DNA from: Rhodovulum visakhapatnamense
GTDB taxonomy: Bacteria > Pseudomonadota > Alphaproteobacteria > Rhodobacterales > Rhodobacteraceae
Direction: 5' to 3'
Assembly (NCBI RefSeq): GCF_004365965.1
Contig: NZ_SOEB01000003.1
Span: 102,322 to 166,321 of the forward strand
DNA length: 64,000 nucleotides
Part shown: piece by piece, positions 29,685 through 38,835 of the stretch
Layout: every line of letters begins with the position of its first letter
How positions within the stretch are numbered: the first letter of the stretch is position 1
The notes under the pieces: model-generated
What the model was told of the DNA's origin: nothing
Database searches by the model: none
The model's input: only the letters and a program-made list of their open reading frames with translations
Translations under genes and position numbers: made by a program

Positions 29685-30136
29685 ACAGCGCGCTTCGCAG
29701 CGAATTGACCGCCATCAGCCAGTACTGGCTGCATTATCGCCTGCAGGACGACTGGGGGCTCGGCCACATGGCCAAGAAGAGCCGCGAGGAAAGCATCGAG
29801 GAGATGACCCACGCCGACAAGCTGATGGCGCGGATCCTGTTCCTCGAGGGCCACCCGAACCTGCAGAAGCTCGACCCGCTCCGCATCGGGCAGACCCCCA
29901 AGGAGACCCTCGAATGCGACCTGGCCGCCGAACAGGATGCCCGTGCGCTGTACAAGGAAGCGCGGGAATACTGCGCGGGCGCCGGGGATCACGTCACCAA
30001 GGAGCTGTTCGATGAGCTTCTGGCCGACGAAGAGGGCCATATCGACTTCCTCGAAACCCAGCTTGACCTCTACGACCGCGTCGGCGCCGAGAATTACGCG
30101 CTGCTCAACGCCTCGAAGATGGACGAGGCCGAGTAA
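29651..30136 (+). CDS. bfr: bacterioferritin
   Basis: 161 residues, full length. It forms the 24-mer haem-containing iron store. The diiron ligands are visible: Glu18 ([10 protein letters not shown]), Glu51 and His54 (EMTHADKL), Glu94 (AEQDARALY), and Glu127/His130 ([10 protein letters not shown]). The haem-ligand Met is in the [11 protein letters not shown] segment. The start lies inside bfd, with AAAGGACAAG upstream. The stop is directly followed by the signal-like sequence of the di-haem oxidoreductase, so bfd-bfr is embedded within the imelysin operon. Confidence 0.95.
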   Translation: MQGDPKVIDYLNSALRSELTAISQYWLHYRLQDDWGLGHMAKKSREESIEEMTHADKLMARILFLEGHPNLQKLDPLRIGQTPKETLECDLAAEQDARALYKEAREYCAGAGDHVTKELFDELLADEEGHIDFLETQLDLYDRVGAENYALLNASKMDEAE

Positions 30137-31607
30137 GGCCGCCCTTTTTCTGGGACTGTGTCTGGGGTCGGCGGCCGCCGCCGGCCCCATGACAGGCCCG
30201 GGCGCCGCCGCCCTGCCCTTCACCCCCGCCGAAGAGGCCCGCATCGCGGAGGCGACCGCCCTGCCGCGCGATTTCACCCGACCGCAGCCTTTCGAGGCGC
30301 TGGCAGGCGGCGCGGGCACCGTCGCGGGCGCGGCCGCCTTCTCGGCGCCGCTGGCGAACCTGCCCCGCGCCGAGGGGCTCGATTTTCGCGGCGGGCAGGC
30401 GCTTTTCGACCGGACCTGGGTCTCGGCCCCGTCCTCGACCATCGCCTCTGACGGGCTCGGGCCGCTCTTCAACGCGCGGTCTTGCTTGGCCTGCCATCCG
30501 GGCGGCGGGCGCGGCGCGGCGCCTGCGGGCCCCGGCGATCTGCCGGTCGCGCTGATGCTGCAGCTTGCGGTCCCCGATCCATCCACCATCGAGGGCTATC
30601 TTTCTCAGCCCGATCCGGTCTATGGCCGCCAGATCCAGCCCGCGAGCCTGCCGGGCCTGACCGCCGAGGGCCGCCCGACGGTCGCCTATGACGCGGTCGA
30701 GTTCGCTCTGTCCGAAGGCGAAAGCGTCACCCTGCGCCAGCCCCGCTACGCGCTGGCCGATCCGGGCTATGGCCCGCTGGACCCGGACACGGTCCTAAGC
30801 CCGCGCCTCGCGCCGGGGCTGGCGGGGCTCGGGCTGATCGAGGCGATCCCCGAAGAGGCGATCCTGGCGCTGGCCGACCCCGACGACGCCGATGGCGACG
30901 GCATTTCCGGCCGGGCGCGCCTGTTGCCCGGCCCCGAGGGGCGCCCGGTTCTGGGCCGCTTCGGCTGGACCGCCGCGCAGCCGACGCTGGAGGCCCAGAT
31001 CGCCCATGCCTTTGCCCATGACATCGGGCTCAGCTCGCCGCTTTATCCCGAGGGCCATGGCGACTGCACCCCGGCCCAGACCGCCTGTCGCGCCGCGCCC
31101 GATGGCGGCAATCCGGAACAGGACGGCTTCGAGATCTCGGCCACCGCGCTCGATCTGGTGACGCGCCATGCGCGCCACACCGCCGTGCCCGCCCGCCGCG
31201 ACGCGGACGCCCCCGAGGTGCTGGCCGGCAAGCGGGTGTTTCACGACACCGGCTGCGCCGCCTGCCACCGCCCCGCCTTCGTCACCCGCCGCCTGCCCGA
31301 GGCGCCCGCGCTGAGCTTTCAGCTGATCTGGCCCTATAGCGACCTGCTGCTGCACGACATGGGCGCGGCGCTAAGCGACGGCGGCGCCGGGGCCGAGGGG
31401 CGCGAATGGCGCACGCCTCCGCTTTGGGGGCTGGGCCTCGCCCGCGCGCTGGAACCGCAGGCGGGCTATCTGCATGACGGCCGCGCCCGGACCCTGCTGG
31501 AGGCCGTGCTCTGGCATGGCGGCGAAGCCGCCCCCGCCCGCGACCGCGTGGCGACGATGCCCGCGGCCGACCGCGCCGCCCTGATCCGCTTCCTGGAGAG
31601 CCTATGA
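30135..31607 (+). CDS. di-haem cytochrome c oxidoreductase (DHOR / thiol-oxidoreductase-like)
   Basis: About 490 residues, periplasmic. Two haem-c sites, SCLACH (about residue 117) and GCAACH (about residue 373), and the C-terminal TPPLWGLGLA / YLHDGRARTLLEAVLWHGGEA blocks define the DHOR family found next to imelysins. A signal-like stretch ([17 protein letters not shown]) begins right at the bfr stop, but no ATG, GTG or TTG sits in front of it in this frame. The coordinate given is where the coherent frame leaves bfr, not a proven start. Alternatives are ATG 30189 (loses the signal), CTG 30150, or codons inside bfr (TTG 30063, ATG 30012). The stop overlaps the next start (ATGA). Confidence 0.85.
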   Translation, partial: KAALFLGLCLGSAAAAGPMTGPGAAALPFTPAEEARIAEATALPRDFTRPQPFEALAGGAGTVAGAAAFSAPLANLPRAEGLDFRGGQALFDRTWVSAPSSTIASDGLGPLFNARSCLACHPGGGRGAAPAGPGDLPVALMLQLAVPDPSTIEGYLSQPDPVYGRQIQPASLPGLTAEGRPTVAYDAVEFALSEGESVTLRQPRYALADPGYGPLDPDTVLSPRLAPGLAGLGLIEAIPEEAILALADPDDADGDGISGRARLLPGPEGRPVLGRFGWTAAQPTLEAQIAHAFAHDIGLSSPLYPEGHGDCTPAQTACRAAPDGGNPEQDGFEISATALDLVTRHARHTAVPARRDADAPEVLAGKRVFHDTGCAACHRPAFVTRRLPEAPALSFQLIWPYSDLLLHDMGAALSDGGAGAEGREWRTPPLWGLGLARALEPQAGYLHDGRARTLLEAVLWHGGEAAPARDRVATMPAADRAALIRFLESL

Positions 31608-32614
31608 TCCGAAGATCCGTCCTTGCCCTCGCCCTGGCGCTGGGCGCCGCCCCCCTTGCCGCGGCCCCCGCAGATATCGCCGAGGCGGTGATCGACCGCC
31701 ATGTGCTGCCCGGTTTCGCCCGGTTCGAGGCGGCGGCCGCCGATCTTCAGGCTGCGGCCGAAGCCGATTGCGACCCCGGATCGGACCCGCTCCGCGCCGC
31801 CTGGGGGGCCGCCTTCGATGCCTGGCTTGGCGTCAGTCATCTGCGGCTCGGGCCGACCGAGACCGACAACCGCGCTTTCGCGCTGGCCTTCTGGCCCGAC
31901 CCGCGCGGGATGACCCCGAAGGCGCTGGCAGGCCTGATCGCCGAGGCCGACCCGGTGGTCGAAAGCCAGGCCGGGTTCGCCACCGTCTCGGTCGCGGCGC
32001 GGGGCTTCTACGCGCTCGAATACCTGCTGTACGATCCGCAATTCACACCCCCCACGCCCTATGGCTGCGCCCTGATCCGGGCCGAGACGCGCGACATCCA
32101 CGCCCTTGCCGCCGCGATCCTCGCCGACTGGCAGGACGGTTATGCCGATCTGATGCGCCAACCCGGCCCCGAGGCCCCCTACAAGGACGAGCGCGAGGTG
32201 CTGAAAGCCCTCTTCACCGCGCTTCACGAAGGGCTGCAGGTCGATGTCGACCTGAGGCTCGGCCGCCCGCTTGGCACCTTCGAGCGTCCGCGCCCGACCC
32301 GCGCCGAAAGCTGGCGGTCGGGCCGGTCGCTGCACAATGTGACGGTGACGCTGACGGCGCTGCGGGACCTGGCCATGCTGATGGCGGCCGAGGACCCCGC
32401 CAGCGCCGCCGCGCTGAGCGCCGATTTCGACCGGGCCGACCGGCTTGCCGCGGACCTCGACGATCCCGTCTTCGCCGGGGTCGCGACGCCGCAAGGGCGG
32501 CTAAGGGTCGAGATCCTGCAACAGGCGATCCACGAGATCGCCGAGGAAACCCGCGCCAGCCTCGGCCCCGCGCTTGGCGTCGCCGCCGGGTTCAATTCGA
32601 GAGACGGAGACTGA
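31604..32614 (+). CDS. second imelysin family protein
   Basis: 336 residues with a signal peptide (MIRRSVLALALALGAAPLAAA). It is the shorter imelysin type that follows DHOR in the conserved cluster. The motif equivalent to GxHxxE reads GFYALE at residues 134-139, so the His is replaced by Tyr while the Glu is kept. Downstream, SWRSGRSLHNVTVTL is typical of the family. It overlaps the DHOR stop by 4 bases and is followed 1 base later by the DUF1513 gene, a tight operon. Confidence 0.88.
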   Translation: MIRRSVLALALALGAAPLAAAPADIAEAVIDRHVLPGFARFEAAAADLQAAAEADCDPGSDPLRAAWGAAFDAWLGVSHLRLGPTETDNRAFALAFWPDPRGMTPKALAGLIAEADPVVESQAGFATVSVAARGFYALEYLLYDPQFTPPTPYGCALIRAETRDIHALAAAILADWQDGYADLMRQPGPEAPYKDEREVLKALFTALHEGLQVDVDLRLGRPLGTFERPRPTRAESWRSGRSLHNVTVTLTALRDLAMLMAAEDPASAAALSADFDRADRLAADLDDPVFAGVATPQGRLRVEILQQAIHEIAEETRASLGPALGVAAGFNSRDGD

Positions 32615-32615
32615 C

Positions 32616-33704
32616 ATGACCGACCGCCGCAGCTTCCTTGCCGGGGCGCTGGCTGCCTCGCTTTCCCCCCGGATCGGCTGGGCCGATGCGGGCAGCCCGG
32701 CCTTTCTCAGCGCCGCGCAGGAGAAGAACGGCAACCAGATGCTGGTCGGGCTCGATGCCCAGGGGGCCGAACGGTTCCGCCTGCCCCTGCCCCAGCGCGG
32801 CCATGCCGCCGCCGCCCATCCCATCCGCCCCGAGGCCACCGCCTTTGCCCGCCGCCCCGGCACCTTCGCGCTGGTGATCGACTGCCGCGAGGGCCGGGTG
32901 ACTGCCGTGCTGGACGCGCCCGAGGGGCGGCATTTCTACGGCCATGGCGCCTATTCCGCCGACGGGCGCTACATGTACACTCCCGAAAACGACTATGACG
33001 CGGCGCGGGGTGTGATCGGGGTCTGGGATACCGAGGCGGGCTACCTGCGGGTCGGCGAATTCGACAGCCACGGCATCGGCCCGCATGACATCAAGCTGAT
33101 GCCCGACGGGAAAAGCTTCGTCATCGCCAATGGCGGGATCGAGACCCATCCCGACAGCGGCCGGGCCAAGCTGAACATCCCCTTCATGGAACCGAACCTC
33201 GCCTATCTCGGCGCCGAAGGCACGCTGCTGGAAACCGTCGCGCCGCCCGCCGAGTGGCACATGAACTCGATCCGGCATCTGGCGCTGGGACCGGGCGGCA
33301 CCGTCGCCTTTGCCATGCAATGGGAAGGCCCCGAGGCCGAGGCGCCGCCGCTTCTGGGTCTGCACCGGCGCGGCGCGGCGCCGGTCTGGCTGGACGCGCC
33401 GGGCGCCGAACATGCGGCGATGCAGGGCTATGCGGGGTCGGTCGCGATCTCGCAGGACGGGGCCGAGGCCGCGATCTCGTCGCCGCGCGGCGGGCGGGTG
33501 CATGTCTTCGACATCGCGGGCGCGCGGTTTGCGGGCGCCATCGAGGCCCGGGACGTCTGCGGCCTTGCCCCGGCGGCGGGCGGCGGCTTCGTCGCCACGA
33601 CCGGCACCGGCGACGTGCTGGGGCTGCAGGGCCTGCGCCCGGTCTGGACGGCCCGGCACGGCCGCGCCTTCGACAACCATCTGGTGACGGTGGGCGCCGC
33701 CTGA
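32616..33704 (+). CDS. DUF1513 beta-propeller-like protein with Tat signal
   Basis: 362 residues. The N-terminus TDRRSFLAGALAASLSPRIG carries a twin-arginine motif, so it is exported folded. The mature part has WD/YVTN-like propeller repeats (GHGAYSADGRYMYTPEND, GIGPHDIKLMPDGKSFVIANGG, RHLALGPGGTVAFAMQ) as in DUF1513. It is the fourth member of the imelysin-DHOR-imelysin-DUF1513 set conserved in proteobacteria (for example PA4370-PA4373 of Pseudomonas aeruginosa). The biochemical role is unknown; the context implies periplasmic iron or haem handling. Confidence 0.9.
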   Translation: MTDRRSFLAGALAASLSPRIGWADAGSPAFLSAAQEKNGNQMLVGLDAQGAERFRLPLPQRGHAAAAHPIRPEATAFARRPGTFALVIDCREGRVTAVLDAPEGRHFYGHGAYSADGRYMYTPENDYDAARGVIGVWDTEAGYLRVGEFDSHGIGPHDIKLMPDGKSFVIANGGIETHPDSGRAKLNIPFMEPNLAYLGAEGTLLETVAPPAEWHMNSIRHLALGPGGTVAFAMQWEGPEAEAPPLLGLHRRGAAPVWLDAPGAEHAAMQGYAGSVAISQDGAEAAISSPRGGRVHVFDIAGARFAGAIEARDVCGLAPAAGGGFVATTGTGDVLGLQGLRPVWTARHGRAFDNHLVTVGAA

Positions 33705-33713
33705 GCCCGCCGC

Positions 33714-34541
33714 TCAGCCCAGTTCCAGCGTCGCCACCGCCGAGATGAGCGGGCCGGGCTGCGGCGCGGGTCCGCGATACATCCGCGCCGTGCCGAAGAC
33801 CGGGCTCAGGCCCAGCCCCGTGCAATGCCCGGCCAGCCAGGGGCTGGTCCCGGGCACGTCGATCATCGCGGGTGCGCCATGGGCGACGCGGCCGCAGGTC
33901 TCGATCAGCGCCGCCGCGACCGCCCCGTCCCCGGCCACCAGAGGCCCGATCTTCCAGCCCTCGCGGCAGGCCCGGATCGTCGCAAAGCCCGCGATCTCGC
34001 CCGCCGCGCGGCAGACCAGCGTGCGCCGGGTCTCGCAATCGCGCGTCCAGGCCGCGAGGAACGCGCGCTTCTCATAGCCCGTGGCCTCGGCCTCCATCGC
34101 GATCAGCGTCCCGATATCGTCCTTCAGCACCGGCCCGATGCCGGGATGGGCGCGGCCGGGCAGCACGCCCGCATAGCGCACCGTCCGCCCGGCCAGCGCG
34201 AACCCGCTCTTGCGATAGTTGTCCTGCTGCGCCTCGACCCCGTCGAGCCCCACCGTCCGCGCCCCCGCATGGTCCAGCGCATGGGTCCAGAGCGCATAGC
34301 CGATGCCCCGCCCGCGCCAGTCCGGGCGGCAGAGATAGAGGCCCAGAAAGGCAACGTCATCGGTATGGTTCACGACCGAGATTGCCGCCACGATCCGGCC
34401 CTCGGCCTCGGCCACGAAGAACCCTTCGGGATCGGCGGCATGGAAGGATACCGCATCGTCGAGGCCCGGGTTCCAGCCTTCGTCCGCGGCCCAGTCCAGC
34501 ACCGCGGGCAGTTCTTCGGCCGTCATGCTGCGCAGTTTCAT
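33714..34541 (-). CDS. GNAT family N-acetyltransferase with C-terminal acetyltransferase-like domain
   Basis: 275 residues. The N-terminal ~140 form a GNAT domain with the acetyl-CoA loop RPDWRGRGIGYALW. The C-terminal half (PLVAGDGAVAAALIE, DVPGTSPWLAGHCTGLGL) resembles the second GNAT-like module of YitH/HolE-type acetyltransferases. The acceptor is unknown. The start overlaps the stop of the GntR regulator gene by 4 bases, so the two are co-translated. It ends 9 bases from the convergent DUF1513 gene. Confidence 0.85.
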   Translation of the reverse strand: MKLRSMTAEELPAVLDWAADEGWNPGLDDAVSFHAADPEGFFVAEAEGRIVAAISVVNHTDDVAFLGLYLCRPDWRGRGIGYALWTHALDHAGARTVGLDGVEAQQDNYRKSGFALAGRTVRYAGVLPGRAHPGIGPVLKDDIGTLIAMEAEATGYEKRAFLAAWTRDCETRRTLVCRAAGEIAGFATIRACREGWKIGPLVAGDGAVAAALIETCGRVAHGAPAMIDVPGTSPWLAGHCTGLGLSPVFGTARMYRGPAPQPGPLISAVATLELG

Positions 34542-35248
34542 CGGCCTGTCAGAGCCTCCTTCAGCGATTGCGGCACCGGCACCGGGTCCTGCAGATCGAG
34601 AAGCGACAGCAGGTCCAGCAGATGGCCCTTCATCACCTCTTCGGCCCGGTCGCCGTCACGGTCCTCCATCGCGCGCATGAGCGCGTGATGGGCATGACTT
34701 TCGCACATCGCCTGCGGCCGCCGCCAGTACAGCGCGATCACCAGCGACGAGCGCGAAACCAGCTGCGCGATGAACCCTTCGATGGTGGCCTGATCGGCGA
34801 TCCGCGCAATTTCCAGATGGAACTGCCCCGACAGCCTGAGCGCCAGACCGTTCTGGCCCGCCGCCAGCGCCTCGTGCTCCTGGTCCATGTGACGCTTGAG
34901 CAGGCCGATGTCGCGGGGCGTGGCGCGCAGCGCGGCCGAGCGCGCGGTGCGCGGTTCCAGAAGCGCGCGCGCCTCGAACACCTCGCGCGCCTCGCGCACG
35001 GTGGGCTGGGCCACGAAGGCGCCGCGATGGGGCTCGATCGCGACAAGGCTGTCATGGGCCAGCTGTTGCAGCGCCGCGCGCACGATGGTCCGGCTGACCC
35101 CGAAGATCTCGCCCACCTCGTCCTCGGACAGCTTCATCCCCGGCCCCAGCCGGCGCTCGTGAATGGCGCGGGTCAGATGCTCGACCACGTCGCGGGCACG
35201 GGTCGCCCGCTTGCCCTCCTGGCGCGCTGTCGGAATCTGATCGGTCAC
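34538..35248 (-). CDS. GntR family regulator, FadR/FCD subfamily
   Basis: 236 residues. An N-terminal winged helix-turn-helix (about 20-85: LSEDEVGEIFGVSRTIVRAALQQL) precedes an all-helical FCD ligand-binding domain with metal-ligand candidates (FHLEIARIAD, HAHHALMRAM). It is divergent from the ABC-transporter / racemase operon, with two palindromes in the shared gap. It is probably the local regulator of that operon and of itself. The ligand is unknown. Confidence 0.9.
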   Translation of the reverse strand: MTDQIPTARQEGKRATRARDVVEHLTRAIHERRLGPGMKLSEDEVGEIFGVSRTIVRAALQQLAHDSLVAIEPHRGAFVAQPTVREAREVFEARALLEPRTARSAALRATPRDIGLLKRHMDQEHEALAAGQNGLALRLSGQFHLEIARIADQATIEGFIAQLVSRSSLVIALYWRRPQAMCESHAHHALMRAMEDRDGDRAEEVMKGHLLDLLSLLDLQDPVPVPQSLKEALTGR

Positions 35249-35332
35249 GGCTCTCTCCTCGTTGCCCCCCTGTCATCGCGCGACTCAGGCGGCCGGACAA
35301 GAATCGTCAGAGTTGTGAGAGATCGCAGACCT

Positions 35333-35346
35333 GATCGTATACAATC
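35333..35346. promoter_or_regulatory. candidate GntR operator (GATCGTATACAATC)
   Basis: A 14-bp inverted repeat with one mismatched pair is built on the core GTATAC, fitting the GT-N2-AC pattern of FadR-type regulators. It lies between gntR and the divergent ABC operon. Confidence 0.55.
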
Positions 35347-35362
35347 TGCGATGATGTGCCGG

Positions 35363-35372
35363 ACAATATTGT
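35363..35372. promoter_or_regulatory. second palindrome in the gntR/ABC gap (ACAATATTGT)
   Basis: A perfect 10-bp palindrome starts 16 bases after the first. It could be a second operator half-site for the same regulator or part of an AT-rich promoter. Confidence 0.4.
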
Positions 35373-35401
35373 TCACATCTGCTTAAATTTACGGCACGTA
35401 T

Positions 35402-35440
35402 CGAAAAGCCGGGGGCGGATCTGGCGGCCGGGGCTTTTCG
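35402..35440 (+). promoter_or_regulatory. 5' leader stem-loop of the ABC operon
   Basis: A perfect 9-bp stem (CGAAAAGCC / GGCTTTTCG) closes a GC-rich 21-base loop about 50 bases before the ATP-binding gene. It does not match a known riboswitch by eye. Confidence 0.4.
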
Positions 35441-35489
35441 CGGCCAGTCCCGCCCGGAAAGGTGAGGCAACAGCTTCTGGGGGAGCGAA

Positions 35490-36473
35490 ATGCGCACTGA
35501 ACTCGATCTGGAACTCGTGGCCCTGACGAAACGCTACGGCGAAACCGTCGCGGTCGATGGCATCCAACACCTGTTTCGCGGCGGCACCTATGCCTGTCTG
35601 CTGGGGCCGTCGGGCTGCGGCAAGTCCTCGACGCTGCGGATGATTGCCGGGCATGAAGAGGTCTCGGACGGGGCCATCGTGCTGGCGGGCCAGGACATCT
35701 CGCGCCTGCCGCCCGCCCGGCGCGGCACCGCGATGATGTTCCAGAACTACGCGCTGTTCCCGCATCTGTCGGTCGCCGATAACGTGGCCTTCAGCCTCAA
35801 GATGAAGGGCGTCGACCGCGAGACCCGCCGCAAGCGCGCGATGGAGCTGCTGGAACTGGTTCACATGACGGCCTATGCCGAGCGCCTGCCCGCCCAGCTT
35901 TCGGGCGGCCAGCAGCAGCGCGTGGCGCTGGCCCGCGCGCTGATCACCAATCCGCAGGTGCTGCTGCTGGACGAGCCGCTTTCGGCGCTCGACCCGTTCC
36001 TGCGCGTGCGGATGCGGTCGGAACTGAAGAAGCTGCAGCGCGAGCTGGGCATCACCTTCGTCCATGTCACCCATGGCCAGGACGAGGCGCTGGCACTGGC
36101 CGACGAGATCGTGGTGATGAACAACGCGGTGATCGAACAGGCGGGACCCGCGCGCGAGGTCTTCAACACGCCGCGCACCGAATTCGTGGCGCGTTTCATG
36201 GGCGGGCACAATGTCATCGCGCTGCCGCGCGGCCATTTCGCGATCCGCTCCGACCAGATCGCCGTGACCGAGGCCGCGCAGGGCAAGCTCGACGGCCATG
36301 TCACCGGCATCGAATACCAGGGCACCAGCGTCGCGCTGACGCTGATGACCGCGGGCGATCAGGAGGTCACCGCGATCGTTCCCGAAGACCGGTATTTTGC
36401 CCAACCCATCCAGCCCGGCGACGGCGTGGGGCTGAGCTGGGACGAAGACCACCTCCACGCCCTCACCGCGTGA
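35490..36473 (+). CDS. spermidine/putrescine-type ABC transporter ATP-binding protein
   Basis: 327 residues of the PotA/FbpC class. The Walker A motif is GPSGCGKSS, the Q-loop is MFQNYALFPHL, the signature LSGGQQQRVALARAL, and Walker B LLLDEPLSALD. A short TOBE-like C-terminus follows (FAIRSDQIAVTEA). It is the first gene of an operon with a binding protein, two permeases and a racemase. The ATG follows GGGGGAG. The substrate class (polyamine, hydantoin, amino acid derivative) is not settled by sequence. Confidence 0.9.
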   Translation: MRTELDLELVALTKRYGETVAVDGIQHLFRGGTYACLLGPSGCGKSSTLRMIAGHEEVSDGAIVLAGQDISRLPPARRGTAMMFQNYALFPHLSVADNVAFSLKMKGVDRETRRKRAMELLELVHMTAYAERLPAQLSGGQQQRVALARALITNPQVLLLDEPLSALDPFLRVRMRSELKKLQRELGITFVHVTHGQDEALALADEIVVMNNAVIEQAGPAREVFNTPRTEFVARFMGGHNVIALPRGHFAIRSDQIAVTEAAQGKLDGHVTGIEYQGTSVALTLMTAGDQEVTAIVPEDRYFAQPIQPGDGVGLSWDEDHLHALTA

Positions 36474-36501
36474 TCCCGACAAGTCCACCATGGAGAGAAA
36501 G

Positions 36502-37776
36502 ATGACCGAAGCCACCAAGACCGGCCTGAGCCGGCGCAGCCTGCTGAAGGGCGCCGCCGCGGGCGTTGCGGCCAGCGCTTTCCCGGCGCCGATGATCTGG
36601 GCGCAGAACATCAAGGACGTGACGCTGCGCCAGTTCGGCACCGGGGTCTCGAACATCAACGAAGTGGCGCAGAAGGTGAAGGAGGATCTGGGCTTCACGC
36701 TGGAGATGACCGCGCTTGACAGCGACGCGGTGACCCAGCGCGCCGCGACCCAGCCCAAATCCTTCGACATCGCCGATATCGAATACTGGATCTGCAAGAA
36801 GGTCTGGCCGACCGGCAACCTGCAGGGCATGGATGTCAGCAAGATCAGGAACTACGACAAGATCGTCGGCATCTTCAAGGACGGCAAGCTGACGCCCGAC
36901 TCGACCATCGCCCAGGGCACCTCGCCCAACAGCGTGGGCTTCACCGACGGCCCGGACGGGACCAGGTTCGCCGATCAGGAAACCGGCTGGATGACCCTGA
37001 TCCCGACGATCTACAACGCCGACACGCTGGGCATCCGCCCCGATCTGATCGGCCGTCCGATCGACAGCTGGGCGGAACTGCTGAACCCCGAATTCAAGGG
37101 CAAGGCCTCGCTTCTGGACATTTCGGCCATCGGCATCATGGATGCGGCCATGGTCTGCGAGGCGATGGGCGAGATCACCTATGGCAACAAGGGCAACATG
37201 ACCCGCGACGAGATCGACAGGACGCTCGCGATCATGACCGAGGCCAAGAAGGCCGGCCAGTTCCGCGCCTTCTGGAAGACCTTCGACGAAAGCGTCAATC
37301 TGATGGCCTCGGGCGAGGTGGTGATCCAGTCGATGTGGTCGCCCGCCATCACCGCGGTCAAGTCGCGCGGCATTCCCTGCGTCTACCAGCCGCTGAAAGA
37401 GGGCTACCGCGCCTGGGGCGGCGGCATCGGTCTGTCGAAGAACCTCAGCGGGCTCGAGCTCGACGCGGCCTATGAATACATCAACTGGTATCTCGACGGC
37501 TGGGTCGGCGGCTTCCTGATGCGGCAGGGCTATTATTCGGCCGTTCCGGAAACCTCGAAGAATTACATGACCGAGAACGAATGGGGCTACTGGTTCGAGG
37601 GCAAGCCCGCGACCGAGGTCATCACCAACCCCTATGGCGATGCGATGGCGCAGCCGGGCGAGACCCGCGACGGCGGGTCCTTCGAGGAACGCATGGGCCA
37701 TATCGCCTGCTGGAACGCGGTCATGGACGAGAACCAGTACATGGTCCGCAAATGGAACGAGTTCATCGCCGCCTGA
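36502..37776 (+). CDS. PotD/F-type extracellular solute-binding protein with Tat signal
   Basis: 424 residues. The N-terminus GLSRRSLLKGAAAG is a canonical twin-arginine signal, unusual among PotD-like proteins, which mostly use Sec. The mature part follows solute-binding family patterns (AQNIKDVTLRQFGTG, TGWMTLIPTIYNADTLG, DSWAELLNPEFKGKASLLD). The ATG at 36502 is chosen for the GGAG motif 6 bases upstream. It lies between the ATPase and the two permeases, and a 128-base gap separates it from the first permease. Confidence 0.9.
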   Translation: MTEATKTGLSRRSLLKGAAAGVAASAFPAPMIWAQNIKDVTLRQFGTGVSNINEVAQKVKEDLGFTLEMTALDSDAVTQRAATQPKSFDIADIEYWICKKVWPTGNLQGMDVSKIRNYDKIVGIFKDGKLTPDSTIAQGTSPNSVGFTDGPDGTRFADQETGWMTLIPTIYNADTLGIRPDLIGRPIDSWAELLNPEFKGKASLLDISAIGIMDAAMVCEAMGEITYGNKGNMTRDEIDRTLAIMTEAKKAGQFRAFWKTFDESVNLMASGEVVIQSMWSPAITAVKSRGIPCVYQPLKEGYRAWGGGIGLSKNLSGLELDAAYEYINWYLDGWVGGFLMRQGYYSAVPETSKNYMTENEWGYWFEGKPATEVITNPYGDAMAQPGETRDGGSFEERMGHIACWNAVMDENQYMVRKWNEFIAA

Positions 37777-37904
37777 CGTCCGACGCGACGGCCTGAGCCC
37801 GACACAGATGGGGCCGGCGCGGGTTTCACGCCTTCCGTGGCGCCCGGCCCCAGCCCTTCCCCCGCCCCGGGGGAAGGGCCCCCTTTCCCGCCGAGAGGCC
37901 CTGC

Positions 37905-38834
37905 ATGACCGCCCTATCGAAGAACCGCCGCCTTTCGGGATCGCGTCCGGCGTCGCTACTGGCGCAGCTCGTGACCGGCCGGACCAAGAACCGCCATCTC
38001 ATGGGCTGGCTGCTGGCCTCGCCGCTGGCGCTGGTGCTGCTGGTCTTTCTGGTGCTGCCCATCGTGATGATCGTGATCGTCAGCTTCTGGGGCGCGACCG
38101 AGTTCTCGATCTATCCGGCCTTCCAGTGGGACAATTACCAGTTCCTGCTGACCTCTCCCGTCACCTACAAGGTCTTTCTCAACACCTTCAAATACGCGGT
38201 GCTGACCTGGGCTTTCACGCTGACCATCGGCTTTACGGTGGCCTATTTCCTGGCCTTCCATGTCCGCAGCCTGACCTGGCAGATCGCGCTGTTCCTGCTG
38301 TGCACCATTCCGTTCTGGACCTCGAACATCATCCGGATGATTTCCTGGATCCCGTTCCTGGGGCGCAACGGCATCGCCAATTCGACGCTGATGTCGATGG
38401 GGGTGATCGACGAGCCGCTGGACTGGCTGCTGTATTCCGATTTCTCGGTGATCCTGGCCTTCGTCCATCTCTACACGCTGTTCATGGTGGTGCCGATCTT
38501 CAACACCATGATGCGGATCGACCGCTCGCTGATCGAGGCGGCCTACGATTCCGGCGCGACCGGCTGGCAGACGCTGACGAACGTCATCATCCCGCTGTGC
38601 AAGCCCGGCATCATGATCGGCTCGATCTTCGTCGTCACGCTGGTGATGGGCGACTTCATCACCGTGCGCTTCATGTCGGGATCGCAATCCGCAAATGTCG
38701 GGCGCCTCATCTCGAACGATATCGGGCTTCTGCAATACCCCTCGGCCGCCGCCACCGCCGTCATCCTGCTGATCACGGTGCTGATGGTGATCGGTATCCT
38801 GCTGCGCTTCGTCGACATCCGGAAGGAGCTTTGA
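37905..38834 (+). CDS. ABC transporter permease, PotB type
   Basis: 309 residues with about six membrane helices. The PotB-type pattern is clear: LVLLVFLVLPIVMIVIVSFWG, PFWTSNIIRMISWIPFLGRNG, and the EAA loop EAAYDSGATGWQTLTNVIIPL. It forms the inner-membrane channel with the next permease, whose TTG start follows its stop at once. Confidence 0.9.
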   Translation: MTALSKNRRLSGSRPASLLAQLVTGRTKNRHLMGWLLASPLALVLLVFLVLPIVMIVIVSFWGATEFSIYPAFQWDNYQFLLTSPVTYKVFLNTFKYAVLTWAFTLTIGFTVAYFLAFHVRSLTWQIALFLLCTIPFWTSNIIRMISWIPFLGRNGIANSTLMSMGVIDEPLDWLLYSDFSVILAFVHLYTLFMVVPIFNTMMRIDRSLIEAAYDSGATGWQTLTNVIIPLCKPGIMIGSIFVVTLVMGDFITVRFMSGSQSANVGRLISNDIGLLQYPSAAATAVILLITVLMVIGILLRFVDIRKEL

Positions 38835-38835
38835 C

